Positions 9,945 through 19,819 are shown, counted from the first letter of the stretch. The stretch is DNA of 64,000 nucleotides from Aquisalimonas sp. (GCA_007126095.1 SLBZ01000031.1:1-64000); one strand, 5' to 3'. The notes: generated from the letters alone by a model not told the origin. Numbers and translations are program-made.

Positions 9945-12038
9945 TCAGTCGTCGGTGCTCAGTCCCCAGCGCTGGGCGGTCTGCGGTTCGTGTTTCAGCA
10001 GGTAGAAATCCGCCAGAATCTCCGTACTGACGTCCAGTACGGTGTCCGGACCGTCCTCACGCTCGAGATCGTCGATGCTATCCAGCGGTTCCAGGCCCTG
10101 AATCTCCCGGTGCTCGTTCGCCTTGCGCAGGCGTGCTTCGTTGCGCGCCTCGCGCTCCTGTTCCCGAACACCCCGGTTCAGGGAGACCTCGGTGCGGTTG
10201 CGTGCCTCCCGAATCTGCTCCAGTTCGTCCAGCCACGCGTTGTAGGCCTGGTGATCGGCAACCCGGTGGTCGTGCCGCTCCTTGAGCAGGGGCAGTAGAT
10301 TGCCCGGCTCGTCAAGGCGGGTGAAATCCACCGGTTCGATCTCGTCCCAGGGCAGCGGGTTGTCGGCCGCGCCTTCGCCAAGCTCGTCGTCGTCGAAGGC
10401 GGACGGGAAACCGATGTCCGGGATCACGCCCTTCTTCTGCGTGCTGCTGCCGGTGACTCGGTAGAACTTGGCAATGGTCATCTTCAGGCGGCCCGTCTCG
10501 GCCGTGGGATCGTTGCTGAAGCGGCTCAGGTCGACCATGGTCTGCACCGTTCCCTTGCCGAAGGTCTGCTCGCCGAGCACGATCCCGCGACCGTAGTCCT
10601 GCATGGCGCCGGCGAAGATCTCTGATGCCGATGCGCTTTGACGGTCGACCATGACCGCAAGTGGCCCCTCGTAGGCGGTCTCCCGGTCCTGGTCGCGCAT
10701 GATCTCGGTCTGGCCGTCGCTACGGCGGATCTGCACCACCGGTCCCCCGGGCATGAACAGCCCGGTCATGTCCACGGCTTCCTGTAGTGAGCCGCCGGAG
10801 TTGCCGCGCAGGTCAATGATCAGCCCGTCGACCCCTTCCTCCTTGAGTTCATCGAGCAGGCGACGCACGTCGCGTGTGGTGCTGCGATAGTCGTCGTCAC
10901 CGGCCTGGGCAGCGGCAAAGTCGGTGTAGAAGGTCGGAATCGTGATCACGCCGATACGGTGCGTCCCATCATCCCGTTCGATTTCCCGAACCTCCTTCTG
11001 CGCGGCCTGCTCTTCAAGCGCGATTTCGTTGCGCTCCAGCGTTACGGTGCGGGGCGCGGAATCGGAGTCATCGCCGGGCATGATCCGCAGGCGCACGGTG
11101 GACTCCTTTGGTCCGCGGATGCGATCCACGACGTCCTGCAGCCGCCAGCCGACCACGTCCACCATCTCCTCGTCTTCCTCGGCGACCCCGATGATGCGAT
11201 CGCCCGCGGAGAGTTCGCCGCTCTGGTCAGCCGGGCCGCCGGGCACGAGTTCCATGATCTCGGTGAAGTCGCGGCGAGTCCGCAGCATCGCCCCAATGCC
11301 TTCCAGCGACAGCTGCATCTGGATGTCGAACTCTTCCGAGTTGCGCGGCGAGAGGTAGTTGGTGTGAGGATCGAATGAACGGGACCAGGCGCCCATATAG
11401 TTTTCGAAGATCTCCTCCGAATCCGAGCGCTCCATGTTATCCGCGACGTTCTTGTAACGGCTCCGGAGCAGTTCCATGGTCTGCTCTTCGTCTTCTCCGC
11501 CTAGGAGCATGGTGAGGGCGTCGTTTTTGATGCGCTGCCGCCAGAGCCCGTCAAGCGCCTCGTCGTCGGCAGCCCAGTCTTCCTCGAAACGGTTCAACTC
11601 CAGTGTCTGGTCCGTGTCGAAGTCGATGCCGCCGTCGAGTACGTCGTGCGCAAACTCCGCCCGCTCGATGGCGCGCCGCTTGAGGCGGTCATAGATCCGG
11701 TAGGCCAGATCGATGTCCCCCTCCATGAGCATGTCATCCAGGTCGTGGCGGTGATTGCGGAACTCATCGACGTCCTTCTGAGTGAAGTAGTAGCGCTCGG
11801 GGTCGAGAACATCCAGGTAAGTATCGAGTACCCGCTCGGAGAGTTCGTCGTCAATGGAGAGTTCGCCGAAGTGCTGATGCGCCAGCAGTCTCGCAATCAG
11901 GCGCGCCGTTTCCGGGTGGCTGCTGGAGGGTTCGACATAGCCGTTGCTGTCGGTGTCCGCCCAGCTCGCGCTCAGGCCGCCGGCCAGCATGAGCGCCATG
12001 GCCGGGATCAGGATGCGGCGTAGCAGTGAGTTCAGCAT
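9945..12038 (-). CDS. prc: Carboxy-terminal (tail-specific) protease Prc
   Basis: A periplasmic S41 serine protease that degrades proteins with apolar C-termini and trims penicillin-binding proteins and peptidoglycan hydrolases in well-studied relatives. It has an N-terminal signal peptide, then an N-terminal helical domain, a PDZ domain (GPADQSGELSAGDRIIGV), the S41 core with the Ser in RQSASASEIFAGAM and the Lys in GEQTFGKGTVQ, and a C-terminal Tsp domain. I prefer the ATG at 12038 (697 residues), which has AGGT upstream. An in-frame ATG at 12053 lacks any SD. The gene lies 39 bases downstream of pepN on the same strand and may be cotranscribed. It is very acidic overall. Confidence 0.93.
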   Translation of the reverse strand: MLNSLLRRILIPAMALMLAGGLSASWADTDSNGYVEPSSSHPETARLIARLLAHQHFGELSIDDELSERVLDTYLDVLDPERYYFTQKDVDEFRNHRHDLDDMLMEGDIDLAYRIYDRLKRRAIERAEFAHDVLDGGIDFDTDQTLELNRFEEDWAADDEALDGLWRQRIKNDALTMLLGGEDEEQTMELLRSRYKNVADNMERSDSEEIFENYMGAWSRSFDPHTNYLSPRNSEEFDIQMQLSLEGIGAMLRTRRDFTEIMELVPGGPADQSGELSAGDRIIGVAEEDEEMVDVVGWRLQDVVDRIRGPKESTVRLRIMPGDDSDSAPRTVTLERNEIALEEQAAQKEVREIERDDGTHRIGVITIPTFYTDFAAAQAGDDDYRSTTRDVRRLLDELKEEGVDGLIIDLRGNSGGSLQEAVDMTGLFMPGGPVVQIRRSDGQTEIMRDQDRETAYEGPLAVMVDRQSASASEIFAGAMQDYGRGIVLGEQTFGKGTVQTMVDLSRFSNDPTAETGRLKMTIAKFYRVTGSSTQKKGVIPDIGFPSAFDDDELGEGAADNPLPWDEIEPVDFTRLDEPGNLLPLLKERHDHRVADHQAYNAWLDELEQIREARNRTEVSLNRGVREQEREARNEARLRKANEHREIQGLEPLDSIDDLEREDGPDTVLDVSTEILADFYLLKHEPQTAQRWGLSTDD

Positions 12039-12077
12039 TGTATTACCTATCATTCAGGGCACGTATCCGAGTATTGG

Positions 12078-14699
12078 TCAGGAGGCCAGGCTCTTCGTAA
12101 TCACTTCCTGCAGGTCTTTCGACAGCTTAGGCGCATTTCCGATCCGTTCCAATTGTTCAAACATGCGGCCGGCCCTAGCTGGATCCAGCCGGCGCCAGCG
12201 GGCCAGGGGCAGCACCAGGCGCGCGGCGACCTGCGGGTTCATGGCGTTGAGCTTGATCACGTGGTCGGCCAGCAGTTGGTACCCCGCGCCATCGGCCCGG
12301 TGGAAGGCGGCCGGGTTGGACTGACTGAAGGCACCCAACAGGGCGCGCACCCGGTTCGGGTTGCGGATGTCGAACCCGGGGTGGTCGGTGAGCCGCCGAA
12401 CCCGCTCGAGGGCGTCACGTTCCGTTGCGGTCGCCTGCAGGCGCAGCCACTTGTTGACCACCAGCGGTTCGTGCCGCCATTCATCGTAGAAAGCGGCGAC
12501 AAGATCGTCCGCTGCGGTACCTCCATGCTCAATCACTACCTCCAGCGCGGCGAGACGGTCGCTCATGTGGGTGGCGCCGTGATACTGCCGGATGGCGAGT
12601 TCCAGCCCCTCCTGACCGGCTGCCCCGAGGTATGACAATGCCAGGTTTCGCAGGCGGCGGGCTGCCGCGCCGTTCACATCTGCGGCATTCGGGTCGCATT
12701 CGGTGTGGATGGCACGCCACGCCCCGGCGAAGGCGGTGCCGAACCGGGTTCTCAGGGATTCGCGCGCCGAATGGATCCCGTCCACGTCCGCGATGGCCTG
12801 CTGCTCCGCGATGTAGTCCTCACCGGGCAGGGTGAGGACCTCCGCGACGAAGGCCGGATCCGTCTGCCAGCGTGACAGGACGCGGTCCACGGCGTCCCGG
12901 AGCGCTTCGGAGAGGTCCGGCGCGTGGTTGTGTTCCACGCTGGAGAGCAGCGCATCGAGCAGCAGTCGCTGCCCAGCGTCCCACCGGTTGACGGGATCAG
13001 GGTCGTGGGCGAGCAGCGTCACCAGCTCGGCCGGGGTGTGGGGGTAGTCGAGCAGCGCGGGCGCCGAGAGGCCGCGCAACAGGCTTGGAACCGGCTCCTC
13101 CGGAACATCCTCGAAAACCAGTTCCATGCTGGTGTCCCGGAGGGCGACAACGCGCTCCAGCGGCGTCGTTCCGGTGTCGTCGTGCAAGCGCAGTGGCAGT
13201 GGACGGCCGTCACCGCCGAGCAGCCCCAGCCGTACCGGGAGGTGCAAGGGGAGGGCGTGCGGTTGGCCGGGCATGGCGGGCGTGTGCTGGCTCAGCTGCA
13301 GGTGGTAGCGGCGGCCTGCGGAGTCGTAGTGCCCTCTGGCCCGGAGCACCGGCGTGCCGGCCTGGGTATACCAGCGGGCGAACTGATCCAGGTCCATGTG
13401 GTTGGCGTCCGCCATGGCGGCAAGAAAGTCCTCGCAGGTGACGGCCTCGCCGTCGTGGCGCCGGAAGTAGAGATCCATGCCGCGGCGGAAACCGTCGTCG
13501 CCCAGCAGCGTGTGGTACATGCGGATGACTTCCGCGCCCTTGTCGTACACGGTCGCGGTGTAGAAGTTGCTGATCTCCAGGTAGGACTCGGGCCGCACGG
13601 GGTGGGCCATGGGGCCGTCATCTTCCGGAAACTGGATGGACCGCAAAAGCCGCGTGTCCTGGATCCGCTTCACCGCCGGCGATCCCATGGCAGCGCAGAA
13701 TTGCTGTTCGCGGAAGACCGTCAGGCCCTCCTTGAGACTGAGCTGGAACCAGTCCCGGCAGGTGACGCGGTTGCCGGTCCAGTTGTGGAAGTACTCGTGG
13801 GCCACCACGGCTTCCACGGTCTCGAAGTCGCCATCGGTGGAGATGGTCTCGTCGGCCAGCACGCAGACCGTGTTGAAGATGTTGAGTCCCTTGTTCTCCA
13901 TGGCGCCCATGTTGAAGTCGTCCACCGCGACGATCATGTAGGTGTCCAGATCGTATTCCAGACCGTAGGTATCCTCGTCCCACCGCATGGCCTTGCGGAG
14001 GGAGCGCATGGCATGCGCCGTCTTGCCTGCGTTGGCGTGCTCCACATACAGGTGGAGCTGTATGGTGCGGCCGGAGCGTGTGGTGTAGTGCTCTTCATGC
14101 CGGTGGAGGTCACCCGCCACCAGCGCGAACAGGTAGGTGGGTTTTGGGTGCGGGTCATGCCACGTGGCCCAGTGGCGGCCGTCGGCAAGCATGCCGCAAT
14201 CGACGCAGTTGCCGTTGGCCAGCAGCGCCGGGTAGCGTTCGGCATCGGCGATCAGCGTGACCGTGTAGGTCGTCATGACGTCGGGGCGATCGGGAAAGTA
14301 CGTGATGCGTCGAAAGCCCTCGGGCTCGCACTGTGTGCAGAACAGCCCCCCGGAGCGGTACAGGCCGTCCAGCGCGGTGTTGTCCTGCGGGCGGATCACG
14401 GTCACGATCTCGACGATGGCGTGATCAGGCGGCGTCAGCAGCGTGAGGCTTTCGGCGTCAATCAGGCAGGCGTCTTCCGGCACCGGCGCGCCATCGACCC
14501 GCAGTGAGCGCAGTTCCAGGTGTCGGCCGTGCAGACGCAGAGGCTGTGCATCCTCGCCGGCGGGTACATTGGCACGCACTCGGAATCGGGACCGGACTTC
14601 TGTACAGGCGTCACCGAGTTCGAATGTGAGTTCCAGGGCATCCACCTGATGGGTTGGCGGCGTGTAGTCCCTGAGCCGAACCGGCTGCAATGACGTCAT
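12078..14699 (-). CDS. pepN: Aminopeptidase N (M1 family)
   Basis: A cytosolic zinc M1 aminopeptidase of the E. coli PepN type, trimming N-terminal residues from peptides. The exopeptidase motif GAMEN (as MGAMENKGLN) and the zinc site HEYFHNW...E (VVAHEYFHNWTGNRV) are intact. The DUF3458 Ig-like and C-terminal ARM domains follow. I chose the ATG at 14699: it has AGGAAG just upstream and gives 873 residues, close to E. coli's 870. The reading frame stays open 55 codons further, but that extension is low-complexity and overlaps the divergent promoter region. prc follows downstream. Confidence 0.95.
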   Translation of the reverse strand: MTSLQPVRLRDYTPPTHQVDALELTFELGDACTEVRSRFRVRANVPAGEDAQPLRLHGRHLELRSLRVDGAPVPEDACLIDAESLTLLTPPDHAIVEIVTVIRPQDNTALDGLYRSGGLFCTQCEPEGFRRITYFPDRPDVMTTYTVTLIADAERYPALLANGNCVDCGMLADGRHWATWHDPHPKPTYLFALVAGDLHRHEEHYTTRSGRTIQLHLYVEHANAGKTAHAMRSLRKAMRWDEDTYGLEYDLDTYMIVAVDDFNMGAMENKGLNIFNTVCVLADETISTDGDFETVEAVVAHEYFHNWTGNRVTCRDWFQLSLKEGLTVFREQQFCAAMGSPAVKRIQDTRLLRSIQFPEDDGPMAHPVRPESYLEISNFYTATVYDKGAEVIRMYHTLLGDDGFRRGMDLYFRRHDGEAVTCEDFLAAMADANHMDLDQFARWYTQAGTPVLRARGHYDSAGRRYHLQLSQHTPAMPGQPHALPLHLPVRLGLLGGDGRPLPLRLHDDTGTTPLERVVALRDTSMELVFEDVPEEPVPSLLRGLSAPALLDYPHTPAELVTLLAHDPDPVNRWDAGQRLLLDALLSSVEHNHAPDLSEALRDAVDRVLSRWQTDPAFVAEVLTLPGEDYIAEQQAIADVDGIHSARESLRTRFGTAFAGAWRAIHTECDPNAADVNGAAARRLRNLALSYLGAAGQEGLELAIRQYHGATHMSDRLAALEVVIEHGGTAADDLVAAFYDEWRHEPLVVNKWLRLQATATERDALERVRRLTDHPGFDIRNPNRVRALLGAFSQSNPAAFHRADGAGYQLLADHVIKLNAMNPQVAARLVLPLARWRRLDPARAGRMFEQLERIGNAPKLSKDLQEVITKSLAS

Positions 14700-14863
14700 T
14701 GGCTTCCTCATCATCAGCGTAAAGCGTCCCTGCTGCGCGACAGACACTGCAGTCAGGCATGCAGAATGTCGGAATCGGCACGATAGCAGTACGGCCCGCT
14801 CCTGTCCCTTGCATCGTCCTGGAATTGCTACTATCTGCGCTTTCGAACGGATGGGGGTGGGCA
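14700..14863. promoter_or_regulatory. Divergent pepN / MFS promoter region
   Basis: These 164 bases between the chosen starts must hold promoters for both directions. A TACTAT hexamer at about 14829 on the plus strand could be a -10 element for the transporter, but the nearest TTGCAT is only 14 bases upstream, so I do not assign a firm promoter. Confidence 0.35.
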
Positions 14864-16141
14864 TTGAGTCACTCGGCGAACGAACAAAGGGGGGCGGCGG
14901 AGAGCAGGGCGCGGGACTTCTCGCTCTGGCAGCTGTTCGTGATGGTGTTCCTGCCCTTTGCGGCGGGGTATTTTCTGTCGTACCTGTTCCGCACGGTCAA
15001 CGCGGTGATCGCCACGGATCTCGAACGCGACGTGGGCCTTTCCGCATCCGATCTCGGGCTGCTCACGGCGGCATACTTCCTCTCGTTTGCCCTGTTCCAG
15101 CTGCCGCTGGGGGTGCTGCTGGACCGGTACGGTCCGCGCCGCGTGGAGGCGGTGCTCCTCGTGATTGCGGGGGCGGGTTCCGTGCTGTTTGCGACGGGGG
15201 AGGGCATGGCCGAACTCAGCGTCGGGCGTGCGCTTATCGGCCTCGGCGTTTCTGCCTGTCTCATGGCCAGCTTCAAGGCGTTCAGCGCTTGGTTTCCGGC
15301 GGAACGACTTCCGCTGGTCAACGGCTGTCTGCTGGCGTTCGGCGGATTCGGTGCCATGGCCGCCACCACCCCCGTGGAAATGGCGCTGGGATGGACGGAC
15401 TGGCGAACCATCTTCCTGGGGCTGGCCGTCGCCTGCGTGGTCACGGCCCTGGCGGTGTGGTTTGTCGTCCCGGATGAAGATCGGGATGCCCGCGGAGGCG
15501 GGCTCCGTGACCAGCTCGCCGGTCTGCGGCATGTCCTGACCAGTACCTACTTCTGGCGCATCGCGCCGTTGGCCATGCTTACCCAGGGTGGCTCGCTCGC
15601 CATCCAGGGGCTGTGGGCAGGGCCGTGGATGCGCGACGTTGCGGAAATGTCCCGGCAGGCTGTGGCAGACACGCTGCTTCTGATCGCACTCGCCATGGCC
15701 ATCGGTTTCGCTGCCTGGGGCGTCATCAGCGACCGTCTCGTGCGCCGGGGAGTGCAGCCGGTACAGGTTCTGACACTGGGCGTCGCCCTGTTCCTGGCGT
15801 GCAAGCTGTTTCTCGTGCTGCAGCCGGAAGCGGGTGTGGTGCCGTTGTGGATGGCGTTCGCATTCTTCGGCACCTCGGGCACGCTGGTTTACGCCATGAT
15901 CTCGCAGCAGTTTCCTGCCGCGCTCTCCGGCCGGGCCAACACGGCGGTGAATCTTGCTGTGTTCGCGGGCGCTTTCGTGTTGCAGTGGGGTATAGGGTTT
16001 GTGATCGAAGTCCGTGAGTTCCCTGATGGTGAGGGGTATGCTCCATCAGGATATGCGCTTGCATTCGGGGGTGTACTGGCCCTGCAGGTCGCAGCCTTTA
16101 TCTGGTTTCTGCTGCCACGGCGGTACAAGGGGGTGACATGA
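14864..16141 (+). CDS. Major facilitator superfamily transporter
   Basis: A 425-residue inner-membrane protein with about 12 hydrophobic segments. The MFS loop 2-3 motif appears as GVLLDRYGPRRVE after the second helix, and an equivalent (GVISDRLVRRGVQ) lies after helix 8. The N-terminal helix begins FVMVFLPFAAGYFLSYLFRT. The start is uncertain: TTG at 14864 has GGGTGG directly upstream and gives the normal MFS length. An in-frame ATG at 14759 would add 35 residues and sit inside the promoter region. The stop overlaps the start of the downstream alpha/beta hydrolase, so the two are coupled. The substrate cannot be inferred. Confidence 0.88.
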   Translation: MSHSANEQRGAAESRARDFSLWQLFVMVFLPFAAGYFLSYLFRTVNAVIATDLERDVGLSASDLGLLTAAYFLSFALFQLPLGVLLDRYGPRRVEAVLLVIAGAGSVLFATGEGMAELSVGRALIGLGVSACLMASFKAFSAWFPAERLPLVNGCLLAFGGFGAMAATTPVEMALGWTDWRTIFLGLAVACVVTALAVWFVVPDEDRDARGGGLRDQLAGLRHVLTSTYFWRIAPLAMLTQGGSLAIQGLWAGPWMRDVAEMSRQAVADTLLLIALAMAIGFAAWGVISDRLVRRGVQPVQVLTLGVALFLACKLFLVLQPEAGVVPLWMAFAFFGTSGTLVYAMISQQFPAALSGRANTAVNLAVFAGAFVLQWGIGFVIEVREFPDGEGYAPSGYALAFGGVLALQVAAFIWFLLPRRYKGVT

Positions 16142-17004
16142 TGTTTGGATTTTTCGGTTTCGGGTCGTTTGCTGCCCTGGAGCAGCCGGAACTGGAGGTT
16201 GTCCATCGCGCTCCTGCCGCGGAGAACCGCCGCGACGCGCCGCCTCTGCTGTTCGTCCACGGCGCCTACGCCGGTGCCTGGTGCTGGGACGAGCACTTTC
16301 TGCCCTGGTTCGCGGAGCAGGGATTCGACGCCTACGCCGTAAGCCTGCGTGGTCACGGAACCAGCCATGGCCGGGATTCCCTGGATCAGGCTGGCGTGCG
16401 CGACTACGTGGCGGACGTCCATAACGTGGTCGAATCCATGGATCGCCGTCCGGTGATCATCGGCCACTCCATGGGCGGTATGGTGGTGCAGAAGTACCTG
16501 GAGCAGTACGAGGCGGCGGGTGCGGTGCTTATGGCGTCCGTGCCGCCGGGCGGGCTCAGCAGCTCCGTAATGCGTCTGATGACGTCCGATCCGCTGCTGT
16601 TCGCACAGATCTCCATGGTGCAGGGCGGCGCGCGCGAGCTGGTGGACACCGAAAACGCGGGTCGTGCGATTTTCTCCGATGATCTGGACCCGGTACTGCG
16701 GGACGGTTATGGGGCGCGCATGCAGAGCGAGTCGCAACGTGCCCTGATGGACATGACCTTCATGGATCTGCCGCGCCGCTGGCGCATGCACATCCCTCCC
16801 ATGCTCGTGCTGGGCGCCGGTCGGGACGCGTTGTTCTCCATTAGTGAAGTCAAGCGTACGGCGCGTAACTACCGCGCGGATCTGCAGATCTATCCCGACA
16901 TGGCCCACGCCATGATGCTGGAGACGGGCTGGTCGTTGCCGGCGCGGGCAATCCGCGACTGGATCATCGAGCGCGGCGATGAGCTCCTGACCGAAGCCGC
17001 CTGA
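16138..17004 (+). CDS. Alpha/beta-fold hydrolase
   Basis: A 288-residue serine hydrolase, probably cytoplasmic. An oxyanion HG motif (VHGAYAG) sits near residue 40, the nucleophile elbow GHSMGG near 103-108, a likely acid in GAGRDALF, and the His in DMAHAMM near 258. These are the canonical triad positions. The start ATG overlaps the stop of the MFS gene (ATGATG), so transporter and hydrolase probably handle related small molecules. The substrate is unknown; esterase, lipase or thioesterase activity are all possible. Confidence 0.85.
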   Translation: MMFGFFGFGSFAALEQPELEVVHRAPAAENRRDAPPLLFVHGAYAGAWCWDEHFLPWFAEQGFDAYAVSLRGHGTSHGRDSLDQAGVRDYVADVHNVVESMDRRPVIIGHSMGGMVVQKYLEQYEAAGAVLMASVPPGGLSSSVMRLMTSDPLLFAQISMVQGGARELVDTENAGRAIFSDDLDPVLRDGYGARMQSESQRALMDMTFMDLPRRWRMHIPPMLVLGAGRDALFSISEVKRTARNYRADLQIYPDMAHAMMLETGWSLPARAIRDWIIERGDELLTEAA

Positions 17005-17023
17005 GCGGCATCGACAACAGGCC

Positions 17024-17536
17024 TCAGCCGGCCGCCACCGCGGCCCGACGCTGCTGGCGCCGCGTGTCGCGGGCGATCGGGCCGTGCGGGTTGATCTGGT
17101 AGTAGCCCGAGAACTCCTTGAACGCGTTGAGTGCGTCTGCAATGGAGCGGTCTTCACGCACCTCGAACGCGTTGATGCCGACCCGGGACATGTACATGAG
17201 CTGATCCCGCAGCACATCCCCGACCGCGCGCAGCTCCCCCCCGTAACGGAACCGCTCCCTGAGGACGCGCGCATGGGAGTAGCAGCGCCCATCCTTGAAT
17301 GCGGGAAAGTTCAGGGCGATCAGCGCGAAGTGTTCCAGATCGTCGACGATGTCGAGGAGGCTGGTGTCACCGTCGATGCGGATGCCAACGCGCCCGTCGT
17401 GGCGAAGCAGCGCATCCCGTTCCTGCTGCCAGCGGGCGAAGCCGACGATGATGTCCCCGGCGGGCAGGGCAGCGTCATCCGCCACGTGCTGCCAGTGGTC
17501 CTCGGCAATCGCGCCATCGCGAATGATCTTACGCAT
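17024..17536 (-). CDS. DUF934 protein linked to sulfite reduction
   Basis: A 170-residue member of the DUF934/COG3749 family, recognised from FPAFKDGRCYSHARVLRERF and the later LMYMSRVGINAFEV. Members sit next to cysI in many Proteobacteria and are annotated as putative oxidoreductases of assimilatory sulfate reduction; the biochemical role is not established. Its start overlaps the cysI stop by eight bases, so it is coupled to it. Its stop is only 19 bases from the convergent hydrolase stop. Confidence 0.85.
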   Translation of the reverse strand: MRKIIRDGAIAEDHWQHVADDAALPAGDIIVGFARWQQERDALLRHDGRVGIRIDGDTSLLDIVDDLEHFALIALNFPAFKDGRCYSHARVLRERFRYGGELRAVGDVLRDQLMYMSRVGINAFEVREDRSIADALNAFKEFSGYYQINPHGPIARDTRRQQRRAAVAAG

Positions 17537-19178
17537 ACGCCGCCTCCTTGAACGGTTTCACGCCAATGCGGCGGTAGGTATCCAGCAACGGTTCGTCACC
17601 TTCCCGGTGCTCCACGAAGGTGTGCAGAATCGACTCAAGGGTGTCGGCCACCTGGTCCTTGGGCACGGCCGGGCCGATCCGCTCGCCCATGCCGGCATCG
17701 TTGGACGAGGAGCCGCCCACGGTGATCTGGTAGAACTCCTGTCCCTTCTTGTCCACGCCGAGAATGCCGATGTGCCCCACGTGGTGGTGGCCACAGGCGT
17801 TCATGCAGCCGGACATGTTCAGGCGGATGTCGCCCAGGTCGTAGAGGTAGTCGATGTTGTCGAAGCGTTCGTTGATGTCCTTCGCCACGTCGATGGAACC
17901 GGCGTTGGCGAGGCTGCAGAAATCCAGCCCCGGACACGCGATCATGTCGGTCATCGTGCCGATGTTCGGCGTGGCGAGGTTGAGGTCGCGCAGCGCCTGC
18001 CAGAGGGCGTGGAGCTGGTCCTTGCGTACGTCGGCCAACACCAGGTTCTGGGTATGCGTCACGCGGACCTCGCCGAACCCGAAACGTTCCGCCAGGTCTG
18101 CAACCGCGTCCATCTGCCGGTCGGTCATGTCCCCGGGAGCGATGGCGGGTGCTTTCAGTGACAGGAAAACCGCACGGTAGCCATCCTGCCGGTGGGCCTC
18201 GGTGTTGTGTCGATGCCAGTTGGCGAACGCCCTGTCGGCATCAAGCTGCGCCTGCAGATCGCCTTCACCGGCATCGGTGTCGTAGGCCGGTGGCTGGAAA
18301 AAGCCGCGCATGTAGGCCACGTCCTCCTCTTCCAACTGCAGTTCCGGATCGTGACGCAGGTGCTGCCACTCGGCCTCCACCTGGTCACGGAAGGCCTCGA
18401 TGCCCATGGCGCGGACCAGGATCTTGATGCGCGCCTTGTGCATGTTGTCCCGGCGGCCGTTCAGGTTGTACACCCGGAGAATGGCCTCCAGGTAGGAAAT
18501 CAGCTCGCGCACGGGCACGAAATCGCTGATCCGCTCGCCGACAATGGGGGTTCGGCCGAGGCCGCCGCCCACGTAGACCTCGAAACCGAGCTCACCGGCA
18601 TCATTGCGGACGATCTGCAGACCGATGTCGTGGACGCGGATGGCGGCGCGATCCTTGTCCGAGGCGCTGACGGCAATCTTGAACTTGCGCGGCAGATAGG
18701 AGAATTCGGGATGCAGCGTCGCCCACTGCCGGATCAGCTCGCAGTAAGGCCGCGGATCGGTCAGTTCGTCTGCCGCCACACCGGCCAGGTGGTCGGACGT
18801 GATGTTGCGAATGCAGTTGCCGCTGGTCTGCATGGCGTGCATCTCGACCTTTGCCAGATCGGCCAGGATGTCGGGCACGCGCTCCAGCTGGGGCCAGTTG
18901 TACTGGATATTCTGGCGCGTGGTGAAGTGGCCGAAGCCGCGATCGTATGTGCGCGCAATGTGGGCAAGCATGCGTAGCTGATCGCTGCTGAGAAGGCCGT
19001 ATGGAATCGAGACCCGCAGCATCGGCGCATGGCGCTGGATGTACAGCCCGTTCATTAGCCGCAGGGGGCGGAATTCCTCCTCGTTCAGTTCACCCGCGAG
19101 GAAGCGCCGGGTCTGCCCCCGGAATTGCTCAACCCGTTCGTTGACCAGCGCCTGATCGAAACTGTCATACCTGTACAT
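17529..19178 (-). CDS. cysI: Sulfite reductase, siroheme/4Fe-4S subunit
   Basis: A 549-residue nitrite/sulfite reductase hemoprotein, reducing sulfite to sulfide in assimilatory sulfur metabolism. The Fe-S/siroheme ligands are present as C-x5-C (CPGLDFC) and C-x3-C (GCMNAC) about 40 residues apart. TSGNCIRNIT marks the first ferredoxin-like repeat. I chose the ATG at 19178 (MYRYDSFDQ), giving normal length; the open frame extends 15 codons further without a better site. No flavoprotein subunit (cysJ) adjoins it, so a ferredoxin-type or other electron donor is likely. DUF934 is coupled downstream. Confidence 0.92.
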   Translation of the reverse strand: MYRYDSFDQALVNERVEQFRGQTRRFLAGELNEEEFRPLRLMNGLYIQRHAPMLRVSIPYGLLSSDQLRMLAHIARTYDRGFGHFTTRQNIQYNWPQLERVPDILADLAKVEMHAMQTSGNCIRNITSDHLAGVAADELTDPRPYCELIRQWATLHPEFSYLPRKFKIAVSASDKDRAAIRVHDIGLQIVRNDAGELGFEVYVGGGLGRTPIVGERISDFVPVRELISYLEAILRVYNLNGRRDNMHKARIKILVRAMGIEAFRDQVEAEWQHLRHDPELQLEEEDVAYMRGFFQPPAYDTDAGEGDLQAQLDADRAFANWHRHNTEAHRQDGYRAVFLSLKAPAIAPGDMTDRQMDAVADLAERFGFGEVRVTHTQNLVLADVRKDQLHALWQALRDLNLATPNIGTMTDMIACPGLDFCSLANAGSIDVAKDINERFDNIDYLYDLGDIRLNMSGCMNACGHHHVGHIGILGVDKKGQEFYQITVGGSSSNDAGMGERIGPAVPKDQVADTLESILHTFVEHREGDEPLLDTYRRIGVKPFKEAAYA

Positions 19179-19237
19179 AGGATTCCGTCGTGTCCTCAAG
19201 GGGGCCGCCAAGTCTGGACGCACCGTAGCAGTGGCCG

Positions 19238-19275
19238 GTTATACGGAAAAGGAATATTTGGCTATAAATTAAGGC
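19238..19275 (-). promoter_or_regulatory. AT-rich cysI promoter, possible CysB-type site
   Basis: This AT-rich island in GC-rich surroundings lies upstream of cysI. On the minus strand a TATAAC (19238-19243) could be the -10, with TTATAG-like sequence about 18 bases upstream. Transcription would start about 50 bases before the cysI ATG. AT-rich boxes here are typical of CysB activation, but no defined CysB motif can be claimed. Confidence 0.4.
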
Positions 19276-19302
19276 GGTGCGGTTATTTGAGGGCGTTACG
19301 GA

Positions 19303-19776
19303 TTACCAGCGGTATTTGTCCCAGAGCTCGGGATTGGCCCAGTAACGGGGGTTGAGCCAGTCGGGCGTGGTCTTGTAAGAGGCGACGTCGAATCCGTAGA
19401 GGACGCCGTCAGCCGGGTCCATCTCCGCGAGTCGGGTAAAACCGAAGGCGGTCATGTCATTGTGTCGCCAGGTGCCGCCCAGCACCACCCGGGCGAGCAC
19501 GCGGCGGGCATAGACGTCGCGCAGCCGCGAAAGAAGGATTTCACCGTCTTTGCGTGGCAGCGCCTCCAACCCGCCAACCAGTACGAGATCCTGGCGTCCG
19601 AGTTCGGTCAGCAGGTCGGTCGCTGCCTCCAGCGCGAGGCCCGTCGGCGCCGGGCCGTCGGCGACATCCGGGCCGGGGTCAAGCGGCGCAGGATTGCCGA
19701 TTACCAGGTAGGTTGCCGGCTGTTCCTGATGAAGCACGTTGGCCAGCATCCGTTGCGCTGCATGGTGATCTGCCAT
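19303..19776 (-). CDS. Uncharacterised protein, DUF6231-like
   Basis: A 157-residue soluble protein without signal peptide. The N-terminal half resembles a nucleotide- or methyl-donor-type Rossmann core (YLVIGNPAPLDP; QDLVLVGGLEALPRKDGEILLSRLRD), suggesting a degraded methyltransferase-like fold. The C-terminus is rich in aromatic residues (WLNPRYWANPELWDKYRW). From memory it resembles DUF6231, found in several gammaproteobacteria with no assigned function. It lies 43 bases downstream of the membrane coiled-coil gene and could share its transcript. Confidence 0.7.
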   Translation of the reverse strand: MADHHAAQRMLANVLHQEQPATYLVIGNPAPLDPGPDVADGPAPTGLALEAATDLLTELGRQDLVLVGGLEALPRKDGEILLSRLRDVYARRVLARVVLGGTWRHNDMTAFGFTRLAEMDPADGVLYGFDVASYKTTPDWLNPRYWANPELWDKYRW

Positions 19777-19819
19777 CGTCTACGGTGGCCCTGGAGTCCG
19801 CGAGTGAAAGGGGGCCGCG

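Noticed and set aside
12924..14507. 527-codon plus-strand frame opposite pepN
   Set aside because: Val/Gly/His-rich composition typical of a reverse-complement shadow; PepN motifs on the minus strand are decisive.
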